64,000 bases of DNA from Crambe crambe (lineage: Eukaryota; Porifera; Demospongiae; Poecilosclerida; Crambeidae): the NCBI GenBank assembly GCA_963924555.1, contig OZ004587.1, positions 2,356,001 through 2,420,000 on the forward strand, read 5' to 3'. Positions within the stretch are counted from its first letter, which is position 1. Each line of letters begins with the position of its first letter. The position numbers and the translations under genes were made by a program. The notes beneath the pieces are model-generated. The model did no database searches, had not been told where the DNA came from, and worked only from the letters and a program-made list of their open reading frames with translations. This document shows, piece by piece, positions 1 through 10,381 of this stretch.

Positions 1-8
1 ATTTATTT

Positions 9-242
9 TTGGATGATACAGGTGCAGAAGTGGATGTCAATCCAGATGATGTCGAAATAATCACACAGAATGGCATAACTTCGATGATACAGTCATGTGA
101 GATCCTCGAGAGGTACTGTAGTTCTCGACCAGCTCATGCTAGTATCTCTGGAAATCCGCCTGTAGTCTTAGCCTTCTTTATTCCCGCATCCATTTTTGCA
201 GTCTTCGGCACTCGGCTGAAGGAGGCCCTCTCCTCCTCGTAG
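9..242 (+). other. Unassigned open frame, possible exon
   Basis: A 77-codon open frame with a fairly ordinary acidic composition in its first half (DDTGAEVDVNPDDVEII) and a hydrophobic stretch near its end. No family was recognised. Because it lies at the window edge it may be the end of an exon of a + strand gene that starts outside; a possible donor (GAG then GTACTG) occurs near 110. Equally it may be chance. The following 243-540 holds no recognisable gene. Confidence 0.15.
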
Positions 243-741
243 CTATACGCAAGTGCGCACGCGTGACATTTTTACCCACATTTTTCAAACCACGTCATTA
301 TCTGTCATTGATTCTCGCGTGCAAGTCACGTTACTTTCCTGATAGTGTGCGTGAAAGGGCAATGCGGCGTTGGATACTCTCCCTAGCATTATTTACTCTT
401 GGCACTATTGACACACCTGTCCCACACATACCACATTAATATACAGTGCTGCATGCCTGTTTGTGCAAGCATCTCTAGCTGTATGTTATCCTATACTAAG
501 CTGGGTGACTACAAAAATAATATAGAGTATGAAATGTTTGTGGAATGTATTCAACCCATTTGCGCACATCACCTATCAAAACCAGATAGTCAAGTTGCTT
601 AGGAGCAAATGGGGACGAAGCGGATAAAAGCACCAAATTTATTTTGGCAACTCCTTTGATAGTAAACTTCACTTTTGAGGTAGGGCCACCCCTGTATGTG
701 AATAGAACCCAGGATTTTTACTGCATTTTTGGGGAAAAGGG

Positions 742-1248
742 AAGAAGTCAGCATGGGATGCCTGGAAATCCTATCCAGAGGTGACCCTCTACATGGCAAG
801 TCATCCACATACTCCAATAACTGTGGAAACCAATCACTTTCAACTTTTTGAACGCTTTACTGTCATTCTCTATGATAAGACAAGCAATCTAAAGAGACAC
901 AGAGAGAATTATTCTATCAGAAAAATAAGACAATGGAAACCACCAACACAAGATGCTCTGTTGCAGCACTACAAGCATGTTGCATACCAGGCTGGGATCT
1001 GAACAACCAGTGATTTGGTCCAACAACAAACACCTACTCCAGAGGGATGTGGTTGGACATTGGACAGAGAAAGAAATTCATGGGTTCCTGCATGGACCAC
1101 ACTACCACTGGCATCTAAAGCCTGCAATGAACTAGTGAAGTGTGGCTGCAAAAGCATGAAAGGCTGTGGTGCAAGGTGTTCATGCAAGAAAGAGAACTGG
1201 AAATGCATGAGCTTTGTAGCTGCAACTGTGAAAAGTAGCTTTGATTAA
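742..1248 (+). pseudogene. Decayed Cys-rich C-terminus of a multicopy invertebrate ORF
   Basis: Frame 1 reads from an AWDAW stretch near 751, through a PPTQDALLQH segment near 932-961, to one in-frame TGA at 1000-1002, and on through WTTLPLASKACNELVKCGCK and a cluster CGC-(x5)-GC-(x3)-CSC-(x6)-C that ends near 1207. This layout (Pro-Pro-Thr segment, YQAG, WTTLP-x-ASKAC, terminal Cys cluster) matches, from memory, a widespread uncharacterised ORF family seen in many copies in cnidarian, sponge and mollusc genomes and probably carried by a mobile element. Upstream of 742 the frame is closed by several stops, so only the C-terminal third survives. The family identification rests on recognition only; the Cys cluster and in-frame stop are seen directly. 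Its function is not known to me. Confidence 0.5.
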
Positions 1249-2690
1249 AATTTCTGAAAATATTTTCGCGTTTTAATTTTTTGCAATACATAATATATAA
1301 CGCGAAATTATAATTTTTCGCGGATACCGCATTTTGGATGCAAAAATGCAAAATGTTGCATTAGTGAAAATCTTGTGTTCTACTTATGTAGCTATAGGGA
1401 TGGCTCCTACCTCAGAATTATCAAAGGGATTGCCAAAAAATTTTTGATGCTTTTATCCCATTTTTCAACTAAGTCACCTGACTAAGAGTCTTGTAACCAC
1501 TTAATGAAGACATGAGCAAGAGCATATGACCAAGAGTTCTTGAAGTTGAATACTTTTCTCCTCTCGTGTTCACCTCAGGAGGAATGGGGCCAACAGCTGA
1601 GGTTGTCTACAAGCGGCTAGTGTCCATGATACAATGGATTGGTAATATGTCTAGATCAGGTACAGGTCTTTCAAGCAGGAGATGGATGACAGCACCACTG
1701 ACTGTGCAAACTGCAAGAGCAGAATGAACACATCACCTGACAATGTTTGACTATATAAGTCATCTTGTCACATTTCATCACCATTCTTGTTATTTGAAAA
1801 AAAAATTAGTAGACAAGACAGGAGTGGGTACTCTTTACCGTCTTTCTTCCTTACTTCAAGCACAATTTTCCCCATCCAATAAGCTGAAGTAGTAAGGGAT
1901 AATTGGAGGAGTGGTGTGGTGACAGGAGCAACAGCACCTTCCTGGTCAGCATTTTACTTTCAGCCCAAACACACAGGCCCCATAGCAGTCTAAGTATTGG
2001 TAGGAATAGATATAACACGTAGGCTTAACTCAGTATCATTGGTTACAGGCTCTGCAAATCGAGAAGCCATCCCTCAGATTAGCTAGTATGAAGTCAACCC
2101 ACTTTCTCCCAATGATTCTAATTTCGGTATGACACTAGATGCTAAGAAGTGATTACATGGAGTAGGGTTAGGTACCTTCTCTAAATGGTCGTTCTCCTCC
2201 TAATAATTCACAAAATCAATGTGATAGTCCCAATTAGAAATACAATATCAGACACATTCATATTGATCACTTCTACCAAAAAATTTCATGTTTACAATTA
2301 TTTTCATGTGTATCTATTTATAGGGCTCCAAACTTAGAGAGTAAACTTCTTTTTTGTGTTTTTGCTTTTTTTATTATTTTTTTAATTTTTTTCAAGAGTT
2401 TACCACATACCAAGTAGAAAAGGCAGGCAATAAGAGTTTACTTCATATTTACAATGTATGCTTTTTTACATTACAGATATGTCAAGCTGTCAAGGCAATA
2501 ATTATTTTGATCATTAAAAATATTATTTTGCTAGTAGCTAAGTAAACAGGTGAAAGGTCAGGAAGCACAAATCTACTCTCTCACTAGTGTCCCAAGTCAC
2601 AGATTATTGAAGCTGGAAGGCCATAACCTGATAAAAGATAGGAAACATTTCCATAATACAAGCAGCTGATTATGACCTAGCTGCTTTTTA
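1249..2690. other. Gene-free AT-rich stretch
   Basis: No supported coding region, RNA gene or clear terminal inverted repeat was seen. The only long open frame (2354-2545) is a low-complexity Phe/Ile/Lys-rich product of T-rich sequence and is not supported. Confidence 0.4.
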
Positions 2691-2699
2691 TATGATGAT

Positions 2700-3240
2700 A
2701 GTTGAAGCTGACTAGATACTCACCTGAACCACATAATGCCTGTACACACTGCTTAGCAGAGTCTCATCTCTGACTGCAATCAAGGCTTGCCGCTACAGGA
2801 GAAAGCTAAAGAACTCTGCTTGCATGTGTTCTTAGATTGATCGTCAACATGGAGACCATTACCGATGATAGTAAAGCTGACTAGATACTCACCTGAACCA
2901 CATAATGCCTGCTAATACACACTGCTTAGCAGAGTCTCATCTCTGTCTGCAATCAAGGCTTGCCGCTACAGGAGAAAGCTAAAGGACTCTGCTTGCACGT
3001 GTTCTCATAATTGTATGGTAAAGATCGTCAACATGAGATGGTAGTACAATTACATGATAATAAAAGCTGATTAGATAACTTGAGCCACATAATGCCTGTA
3101 TACACTGCTTAACAGAGTCTTATCTCTGTCTGCAATTAAGGCTTGCCACTACAGAAGAAAGCTAAAAGTAAAGAACTCTGCTTGCACATGTTCTTAGATT
3201 GTATGGTAACGATCGTCAACATGGAGATGGTAATACAGTT
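2700..3240. repeat. Three-copy tandem repeat, about 170-190 bp per unit
   Basis: Three consecutive units begin with a GAAGCTGACTAGATAC-like motif at about 2703, 2875 and 3064. Each carries the same order of landmarks: CACATAATGCCTG, CTGCTTAGCAGAGTCT, AAGGCTTGCC, GAGAAAGCTAAAG, ACTCTGCTTGCA and GATCGTCAACATG. The units are diverged by substitutions and small indels, so the array is not fresh. No coding or TIR structure was seen in it. The following 3241-3517 holds nothing recognisable up to the LTR element. Confidence 0.85.
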
Positions 3241-3517
3241 TCTGACCTTATGCGCAGTCCAAAATGAAGTAGAGTTAGGCGCTCTAAGTTAATAGCATGA
3301 AGAAGGACGAAGTTGCTTTAGAAATCCCTGATAGCAGTGAAGCGCTGAGGTACTCAGGGAAGAAACGCGCTTTGATTATTTATTTAGATTACATTACGTA
3401 TTTCTTTTTTTTTCTACTTGGTATGTAATTTGAACTATTACACTGAAGATATACAAACACCCTTCTACATCACATAATATGGACATTGAAAGCGAAACTG
3501 TGCTTTAATTTTCCACT

Positions 3518-3521
3518 GTAT
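3518..3521. repeat. Left target-site duplication of the LTR element
   Basis: GTAT (or GTATT if the LTR starts one base later) directly abuts the left LTR and is repeated directly after the right LTR at 7930-7933(4). This fits the 4-6 bp duplications made by Ty3/gypsy integrases. Confidence 0.6.
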
Positions 3522-3742
3522 TTATTGTATCTCTACTTAAATTTCTTTATTGTGCACAAAAGCATGCAGAACACAAAAAGGAATAATAAGGATGATGGCG
3601 GCGGGCACCCACAAATTAACTGAAACATGACATAACATTACATAAGATGACATAAGGCCTATGTGATTACAATGACACAGTGTAGCTACGTAAATAATCA
3701 AATAACATAAGAAAACAGTACAGTCAGTTCTCAGATATTACA
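3522..3742 (-). repeat. 3' LTR
   Basis: On the element's strand it starts TGTAATATC and ends in GATACAATAA. It is identical to the other LTR at all but one position. On the coding side it is preceded immediately by a polypurine tract. Confidence 0.93.
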
Positions 3743-3753
3743 TTCCTCCACCC
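3743..3753 (-). promoter_or_regulatory. Polypurine tract
   Basis: GGGTGGAGGAA on the element's strand, directly against the 3' LTR; the expected plus-strand primer of reverse transcription. Confidence 0.85.
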
Positions 3754-5868
3754 TTAAGTGTTAACATACGCACCATAGCGATCAGGTGGATTCCTTAATC
3801 GGGAAGACCGACGAAGCGGTTCTCCAGCAGGGGGTGAAACCGGTGCAACAGGTGGAGGGTTGGCTGGATTGTCAACAGTAGGATGACTTGAGGTACCAGG
3901 TTGTTTTGGCAGAATGTCCAGTTCATTGTCTTGGTCACCTTGGTCAACAGTCTTGGTCTCAGCACTGCGGGCCCGAATCTGGTCAACATGTCGTCGGAAT
4001 ATTCTGTCATCTGCTAACCGGACTCTGTAAGAAACAGGACCACATACCTCCGAAATTTCTCCAGGTAACCATTTGGGATTGCTTGGTGAGCCTCGTACAA
4101 AAACCTTATCTCCACATTGAAAGATACGTTCCCGAGTTCCTCGGTTGTCATGCAGGACTTTCTGTGTCCCCTGGTGACGTCGAACTCGTGCACAAACATC
4201 TGGTTTGAGTAAATCAAGGTGGGATCGCAACTGTCGACCCATCAGCATCTCTGAAGGACTAACTCTAGTAGTGGTATGGGGAGTGATGCGATACTTGAAA
4301 AGGAAACGAGCGAGTTGAACTTCCATGGAATTTGAAGAAGACTTCTTTAAGGCTTCCTTCAAAACCTGCACAGCCCTTTCGGCCTGTCCATTAGAAGCTG
4401 GATGGTATGGTGAGGTTCTAACGTGGCGGATTCCATTCTTCTGGGTGAACTCGTGAAATTCCGAACTTGTGAAAGGTGAACCATTATCTGAGACAATCAC
4501 CTCTGGAAGGCCATGGACTGAAAACATGGAACGGAGTTTCTCGATGGTGTGGAATGAATTTGCAGAGGGTACAATGACCACCTCTAACCACTTTGAGTGT
4601 GAATCAATTACAACAAGGAGCATCTTCCCACGCACTGGACCTGCATAGTCAATATGTAGGCGGCTCCAAGGACGTCCAGGCCACTCCCACGGATGTAAAG
4701 GTGCCAGGGGCGGGGACTTTTGATGAAGTTGGCACTGGTAGCAATCTTTCACTTTCGCTTGTAAATCTTCATCCAGGTTTGGCCACCACACAATTCCTCT
4801 TGCCAGGCTCTTCATTCGGCAGATACCAATGTGGCCCTCATGTAAGAGCTCAAGCACTCTCTCTCGACCAGCTGGTGGTATCACCACTCGGCTTCCAATC
4901 AAAATACAGCCATCTTGTACTGATAGTTCTTGGCTCCGACGTTGATATGGGCGTAATTCAGGATCATTCGTATGAGACCATCCCTTTTTCACCATGTCTC
5001 TAACTCTTGACATTTTTGGATCCCGGTTGGTCCATTCTCTGATGTGGGTGTCTGTGACGGGTGAATTACGTAAGGTCTCAATCAGCAGAATCACGTCACC
5101 TGGCGGTGGTACTGTACTGGGGGATTCAGAGAGTGATAACCGACTTAGAACATCGGCATTGGAATGTTCTTTCCCTGGCCTATACATCATGGTATAGTTG
5201 TATGCACCCAGTGTTAAAGCCCATCGTTGTATACGAGAGGAAGCCAATGGGGGTACTGCTCGGCCTTCCTTAAACAAGTGCTTCAGGGGCTTATGGTCTG
5301 AGTAAATGGTAAACTTCCGGCCCAAGAGATATTGGTTAAATTTCTTGACTCCAAAAATGATTGCTAATCCCTCCTTATCTATTTGGGAGTACCTCTTTTC
5401 AGCAGGGGCCAGCGTCCTTGATGCGAACGCTATAGGCTTCTCCTCCCCATCTACCAGGTGGGACAGGACTGCTCCCACTCCATAGGGAGATGCATCACAT
5501 GATAACAACAGTGGTTTCCCAGGGTCAAAGTGGACTAGTAAACACTTGGAAGTTAGCTGCTGCTTGGCTTCCTGAAAGGCATTCTGTTGTGGTTTGCCCC
5601 ACTTCCACTTAACCCCATGCTGTAATAACTGATGAAGAGGTGCTAACAAGCTTGACAAATTAGGGAGGAACTTACAATAATAATTTACAACTCCCAAGAA
5701 TGACCTCAGCTGTGAGATGTCTGTTGGTGCAGGAGCCTTTGTAATGGCACGGATTTTCTCCTCACTTGGTTGTAGACCAGCCGCACTAATTCTGTGTCCA
5801 AGATACTCCACCGATGGCAGCATGAAGGCACACTTTGCTTGTTTCAGCCTAAGTCCCGCTGCCTTCAA
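3754..5868 (-). pseudogene. pol: Ty3/gypsy pol, C-terminal part: RT end, RNase H, integrase
   Basis: Continues in the same frame after the TGA at 5893-5895. It begins in the RT thumb (a GLRLKQAKCAF segment), then RNase H with LLSCDASPYGVGAVLSH, an acidic Glu in the SQIDKEGLA segment and YSDHKPL. The integrase has an HHCC zinc finger (HEGH ... CYQCQLH), a DDE core (HIDYAGP, IVSDNGSPF, NGQAERAV) and a GPY/F-like module (CGPVSYRV). There is no chromodomain; the tail is Pro-rich and ends in a basic SSRLRNPPDRYG segment. All catalytic residues looked for are present, so apart from the upstream stop this portion appears intact. The distance from the stop to this start (24 nt) is 8 codons, which shows the two parts were one frame. 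Confidence 0.93.
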
Positions 5869-5892
5869 TCTGCCAAGGACCTCATCTAAGTT

Positions 5893-7677
5893 TCAGAGAT
5901 GATCTTCTTCACTTTTCCCAGTAACTAAGATGTCGTCAAGGTAAATTGACACATGAGGGAGACCTTGTAGAATACTCTCCATCATTCTTTGAAAGATGGA
6001 CGGGGCTGAAGCCACTCCAAATGGTAGTCTGGTATACGTATACAGTCCTTTCTGGGTGTTAACTGCAACGTACTTTTGGGACTCTTCATCCAGTTTCACC
6101 TGGAGGTAAGCATGTGCCAGATCCAATTTGCTGAAGGTTTGGCCTCCAGACAGTGATGCAAACAAGTCCTCTATACGAGGGAGGGGGTAAGTATCCAGCT
6201 TGGCCACCTGATTCACAGTGAGCTTGTAGTCACCACAGATGCGGATGGAACCGTCTGGCTTAACCACAGGGACAATAGGGGTTGCCCACTCAGAGAACTG
6301 AATAGGTTTGATAACATTCAGGTCCACCAATCGTGTAAGTTCCTTCTCCACCTTCTCTCGAAGTGCGAATGGTACCAATCGTGGTCGGTAATATCGTGGA
6401 GGTTTGTCTTCATCGACGTGGATCTTGGCGGTGAACCCGGAAACTTCACCCAATTCCTCTCGAAACACCTCACCATGCTTCTCAAGGACTGCTTCCAATG
6501 TTGCTTTATCCTGTATTCTGTGGAGACTCCGCCAGTCAAACTGAAATTTTCCTAGCCAATCCCTCCCCAACAAGCTAGGTCCATTTCCTTGTACTATGAT
6601 CAAGTCCAGTTGATCTGTCTGGTCCTGGTACTTGACCTGTGCTGAAATATAACCCAGGGTCTCCAGTCGCTCACCAGTGTAAGTCTGAAGTTGGGCCAAA
6701 GTGGATTGTAACTCCGGAACTTGACCTTCTCGCCTGAGATTAAGGTAAGTATACTCGCTTATCAGGGAACGGGATGCTCCGGTATCCACTTCCAATGTCA
6801 GTTCCATATCATTCACAGTGACAACGGCTGTGATTGGTTTGTTATTTTTCCCAACGACTGTAAATAGTGAGTACTCCTCGCTTTCGGCAGCTTCCTTACT
6901 CTCTCCCACGTGATGTGTCTTGTGTGAAGTCGGTTTTCGCCGCTTCTGTTGATGTGGGTGTGTTTTACTCCTACACACCCTTGCAAGGTGCCCCACCTTC
7001 TGACAGGTGTGGCACTTAGTGTTCTTGAATCGACAATCAGGAGCCTTGTGTTGGCCTCCACATCGATAACAGGTTACTGCTGGGCTTTGTTGATGTTTCT
7101 GTTGGCGTGAAGGGTCCCTCTCACGGAGAGAGTGCACTGATGAATTTTGTGGCTTTTGCAAGTCCTTGGAACTTGCTTCTGCAGCTTCCCAAGCCTGGGC
7201 CATCTCTAAAGCTGTTTTGAACGTAAGTTCCTTCTCTGCTAACAGCTTCCGTTGAAGAGGGCCATTTCTTATCCCACAGACAAGGCGGTCACGTAGTAAA
7301 TCATTCAGACTTGTGCCATAGTTGCAGTGTTGGGACAGCTTTCTGAGTTCGGAGACGTACGTCGATATGTTCTCTCCTTCCTTTTGATCTCGGCAGTTGA
7401 AGTGATAACGCTGGACTATTTCTGAAGGTTTTGGTTTGTAATGATTCTCTAGTAGAGTTACCAATTCGTCAAAACTTTTGTCTTTTGGGTCAACTGGTGC
7501 CAACAGGTTCTGAATAAGTTCAAATGTGTCTGATCCACTTGCACTTAGGAGTACTGCTTGCTTCTTCGCATCAGTCGTGATATCGTTTGCTATGAAATAG
7601 TACGAAAGTCTCTCTGCGTAGGACTTCCATTCTTCCTTTTTTGGATCGAATTCTGAAACATGTCCGTGTACTGCCAT
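5893..7677 (-). pseudogene. gag-pol: Ty3/gypsy gag, protease and most of reverse transcriptase
   Basis: 594 codons. Residues 1-200 are gag capsid-like. Two CCHC knuckles follow at about 203-235 (CYRCGGQHKAPDC and CHTCQKVGHLARVC). The aspartic protease has VDTGAS at about 298-303 and GRDWL near 371. The reverse transcriptase runs from about 430, with KPDGSIRICGDYK, SKLDLAHAYLQV, LPFGVASAP and the catalytic YLDD at about 579-582. The frame ends at a TGA where relatives have a coding residue between the palm and thumb; a CGA-to-TGA change at a CpG would explain it (inference). The ATG at 7677 lies only 18 nt after the primer-binding site, which is why this start was chosen. Gag and pol share one frame without a frameshift signal. 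Confidence 0.93.
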
Positions 7678-7694
7678 AGCCCAGCTACTTCTTT

Positions 7695-7707
7695 ATCCTC
7701 GTCGCCA
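7695..7707 (-). promoter_or_regulatory. Primer-binding site, tRNA-Ser type
   Basis: TGGCGACGAGGAT on the element's strand, one base after the 5' LTR. It is complementary to the last 13 bases of tRNA-Ser(GCT) including CCA, as I remember metazoan tRNA-Ser(GCT). The match stops after this point. Confidence 0.75.
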
Positions 7708-7708
7708 G

Positions 7709-7929
7709 TTATTGTATCTCTACTTAAATTTCTTTATTGTGCACAAAAGCATGCAGAACACAAAAAGGAATAATAAGGATGATGGCGGCGGGCGCCCACA
7801 AATTAACTGAAACATGACATAACATTACATAAGATGACATAAGGCCTATGTGATTACAATGACACAGTGTAGCTACGTAAATAATCAAATAACATAAGAA
7901 AACAGTACAGTCAGTTCTCAGATATTACA
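7709..7929 (-). repeat. 5' LTR
   Basis: 221 bp, one substitution from the 3' LTR (position 7794 G versus 3607 A). It is flanked outward by GTAT(T), the second copy of the target-site duplication at 7930-7933(4). Confidence 0.93.
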
Positions 7930-7934
7930 GTATT

Positions 7935-8630
7935 ATGCGCATACTTTTAGGTCTGTAGTACAAAAGTGTTTAGAACAGGATTTCCACATTTTTAAATTAA
8001 GGTCTATTATCCTCTGAGGACCTTCCATTTGAATGTCAACCACTGTCCAGAACCATGGTACCAGTTAAGTCCCCACAAACTGCTACAAAGGTAAGAATTT
8101 TGCCAGAAAAACTGAACTGTTAACTTTAGACTTGAACACAAACCATCCATCCTTTAGATTACTGATTCATTTTTTTCGATTATATTTCAAAAGGCTCAGC
8201 ACATATCAACGGTGTTTGGCTGGATTTCCTGCTCAAACCAGCCAACTTTACAGCTTTAAAAATGATAAAGTTGAAATTATGCCCATGGGCGTGGTCAATT
8301 AATAGTAAGTATAGTATAAAACCCTAGCTCAAGATGCCATGTGCTTCCTCAGAGAAAGAACTGAAGATGACTGATATGCTTACAACTCACTCAACTCTTA
8401 TCGCTATCTCGTCAGTGCACGAGAAAGTAGAGGGTCTCAATATTGGACAACATCCTCTAGTCACCAGGCCCACCCACCCTCCCAGAGAGGATGGTGTACG
8501 TTTATGTGAAAAAGGTGACAAAAAAAAAGAAAAAAAAAAGCTAATCAAAAGGTCAACAACTGGCAGGCATAAGCGGGTTTTATACTATTAATCATATGGT
8601 TAATGTTTACTAATACATTTACCCTCATTA
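7935..8630. other. Gene-free stretch
   Basis: No supported gene. An 85-codon open frame at 8334-8591 ends in a Lys-run encoded by A-rich sequence; no family was recognised and it is probably chance. Confidence 0.35.
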
Positions 8631-8649
8631 GTGCACGTAAAATTGATCC

Positions 8650-9800
8650 TTACTGCGCATGAAAAGGAACTGAAATACTTACAGGACTTGAACAATAACT
8701 GGAACACAACACTTTCCACTAATAACTGGATTAGAAGGTACAGTAAGTGGGCAGCAGAGCGAGGAATACCAGCCGATATTAAACTGGTTCCTAAAGCAGA
8801 ACTAGATGAAGATTTTATGCTGAGCTTGTGAGAATTAGAGCCAGAATCGTTGAAGGTCATGATAGCTGCCCTGGACCGGTGTATTAGAGAAAATTGTGGA
8901 TACAGTATACTGAAAGACAAGGATTTTGTTCTCTCTTGCAGAGTTTTGAATAGCAAGGCTATTAGTTTACGACCTAACTGAGCAGATTCCATCACTAGCC
9001 TTAATAAACAACAGGGGTGGAGTCTTAGGTCAGGTATGGGGGTATTTACCTGACCACTTTTTAGTCATGAACTTCAAATGCTGAAAAATTTCCCCCAGAA
9101 AGCACCAAATTCGATCTAAGAGGCCCTAAAAATCAAACTTTTTCTGGGGGGGCATGCCCCCAGACCCCTCTAGATGGCGCGCTTCGCACGCTGTGTAGTC
9201 TGTAGTCACAACTACCAGTACTACCTGATCACTTCAATTTCAAAGACTCCATCCCTGAACGACCAAGGTTGGTGTCCCAGAAGCTGGAGGTAACAAATGT
9301 CCAATAGCTTGCCTAGAAAAATTGCTGTCAAAGAGACTTTCTGATTGTCCACTTTATAAAGAAAAGACTGGACTAGAGCAGCTGTCTGGTTTTCACATGT
9401 ACCTCTAAGAGTAAATACCATCATAAAAAATATGGCTCAAGCAGCAGGGCTAGATGTAACTAACAAACACTATACCAATCATAGCATCCGTAAAATAACC
9501 GTACAGGAACATGCTGGACCTTATAAACCATACATTTCTTAGTCCCATGGGTACTTTGGGACCCAGGAATTAAACTTGAAAGACAAATACATGGTCATAT
9601 TGCTAGGTGGGCCTCATTTGGGGTGTGTCATATGTGTATTTGGACAGATATTAAAGAAAGCAGGAGTGGCAGCTACTGATATAATGGCTATAGCGGGTCA
9701 TAAAAATCAGCAGTTTGTCAGATTATGGGGAGCTAGATGAGTCTGACCACCAACGACTGGGAAAAATCTTGAGCATACCAAAATTATCAGGAATCAAGTC
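8650..9800 (+). pseudogene. Broken Crypton-like tyrosine recombinase
   Basis: The N-terminal part (about 8650-8980) reads in one frame through NNWIRRYSKWAAERGIPADI, an in-frame TGA at 8829-8831, then an ELEPESLKVMIAALDRCIRE segment. This matches the core-binding region of the Crypton/KCTD1-type (DUF3504) recombinases as I know them. The C-terminal part holds the catalytic set: HSIRK (His at 9480, Arg at 9489), DIMAIAGHKNQQ (His at 9699) and, after a frameshift, DYGELDESDHQRLGKILS with the nucleophile Tyr at 9724. Between HSIRK-ITV and KKAGV there is an extra piece of roughly 120 bp. Several stops and frameshifts in 8985-9380 make it inactive. Crypton ends are hard to see and were not defined. 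Confidence 0.75.
9060..9215. repeat. Hairpin-bearing repeat fragment
   Basis: A GGGGGGCATGCCCCC self-complementary core at about 9146-9160 followed by AGACCCCTCTAG; this kind of sequence recurs in repeats of many marine invertebrates (recalled, not checked). It lies inside the broken recombinase. Confidence 0.35.
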
Positions 9801-10080
9801 AGTAGAGTCAGCATCAAACACCCACTTCCCTAACATCTCAGGCAGCTACAATAGCACTTCCTCCCGGTAGTACCTGTGGACCAGTATACAATTTAGCAAT
9901 TCTACAGTTTTATCTCTTTCTCCACATCCAACACTATATAAATATACTGAAATCAATCAGAAAAGATTTATCCTGGACTCAGATTCAGATTCGTCAGATC
10001 ATAACTATACTCAGCTATAATATGCCTGTTATGCTATATATGTACGAGTATTATCATGCATAATATTATATATGATTAAT

Positions 10081-10381
10081 AAAGGAAAAAAATATTTATT
10101 CTAAATCAAAAAAGAAAAGTAGGGATGGTTCAAAAAAGTTCAGCAACAAGAGGGTGAACTTCAGTCAAGTAACCCCTTACCCATCACCAACTACATGCTA
10201 ACTATTCCTACTTCAGTCCCATGACAGGCCAAGATGAGATATAAAGGGAGTGAAGTAGGAATAGTTAGCGCATAGTTAGTGATGAGTAAGGGGTTACTGA
10301 CTGAAGTTCACCCTCTTGTTGCTGAACTTTTTGAACCATCCCTACTTTTCTTTTTTATTTAGAATGAATATTTTTTCCTTT
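10081..10381. repeat. Long hairpin (foldback) at one end of the element
   Basis: Arms of about 130 bp (10,081-10,215 and 10,251-10,381) are complementary almost throughout, from AAAGGAAAAAAATAT at the outer end to CTAACTATTCCTACTTC at the loop. A shorter version closes the related element at 27,831-28,040. Confidence 0.9.

Larger units (their letters stand above)
3522..7929 (-). mobile_element. Ty3/gypsy LTR retrotransposon, nearly intact
   Basis: A complete element on the minus strand: two 221-bp LTRs, tRNA primer-binding site, polypurine tract, target-site duplication, and one gag-pol frame of about 1300 codons broken by a single TGA. The order gag, protease, reverse transcriptase, RNase H, integrase is typical of Ty3/gypsy. 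The primer-binding site matches 13 bases of the 3' end of eukaryotic tRNA-Ser(GCT) as I recall it, and together with the two CCHC knuckles this points to a mag-like lineage (inference). The LTRs differ only at 3607 (A) versus 7794 (G), so the insertion is recent. The window's host genes lie far away and are not interrupted by it. Confidence 0.95.

Noticed and set aside
2700-3240. CRISPR-like array
   Set aside because: Units are about 170-190 bp, directly adjacent and diverged, with no spacer pattern; the context is a eukaryotic nuclear genome.
5893-5895. Programmed stop-codon read-through between gag-RT and the rest of pol
   Set aside because: The stop lies inside reverse transcriptase, not at a domain border, and no pseudoknot-like signal was seen; a point mutation is simpler.
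3795-5902. Several + and - strand open frames of 60-136 codons
   Set aside because: They are shadows of the Ty3/gypsy pol gene in other frames, without own motifs.
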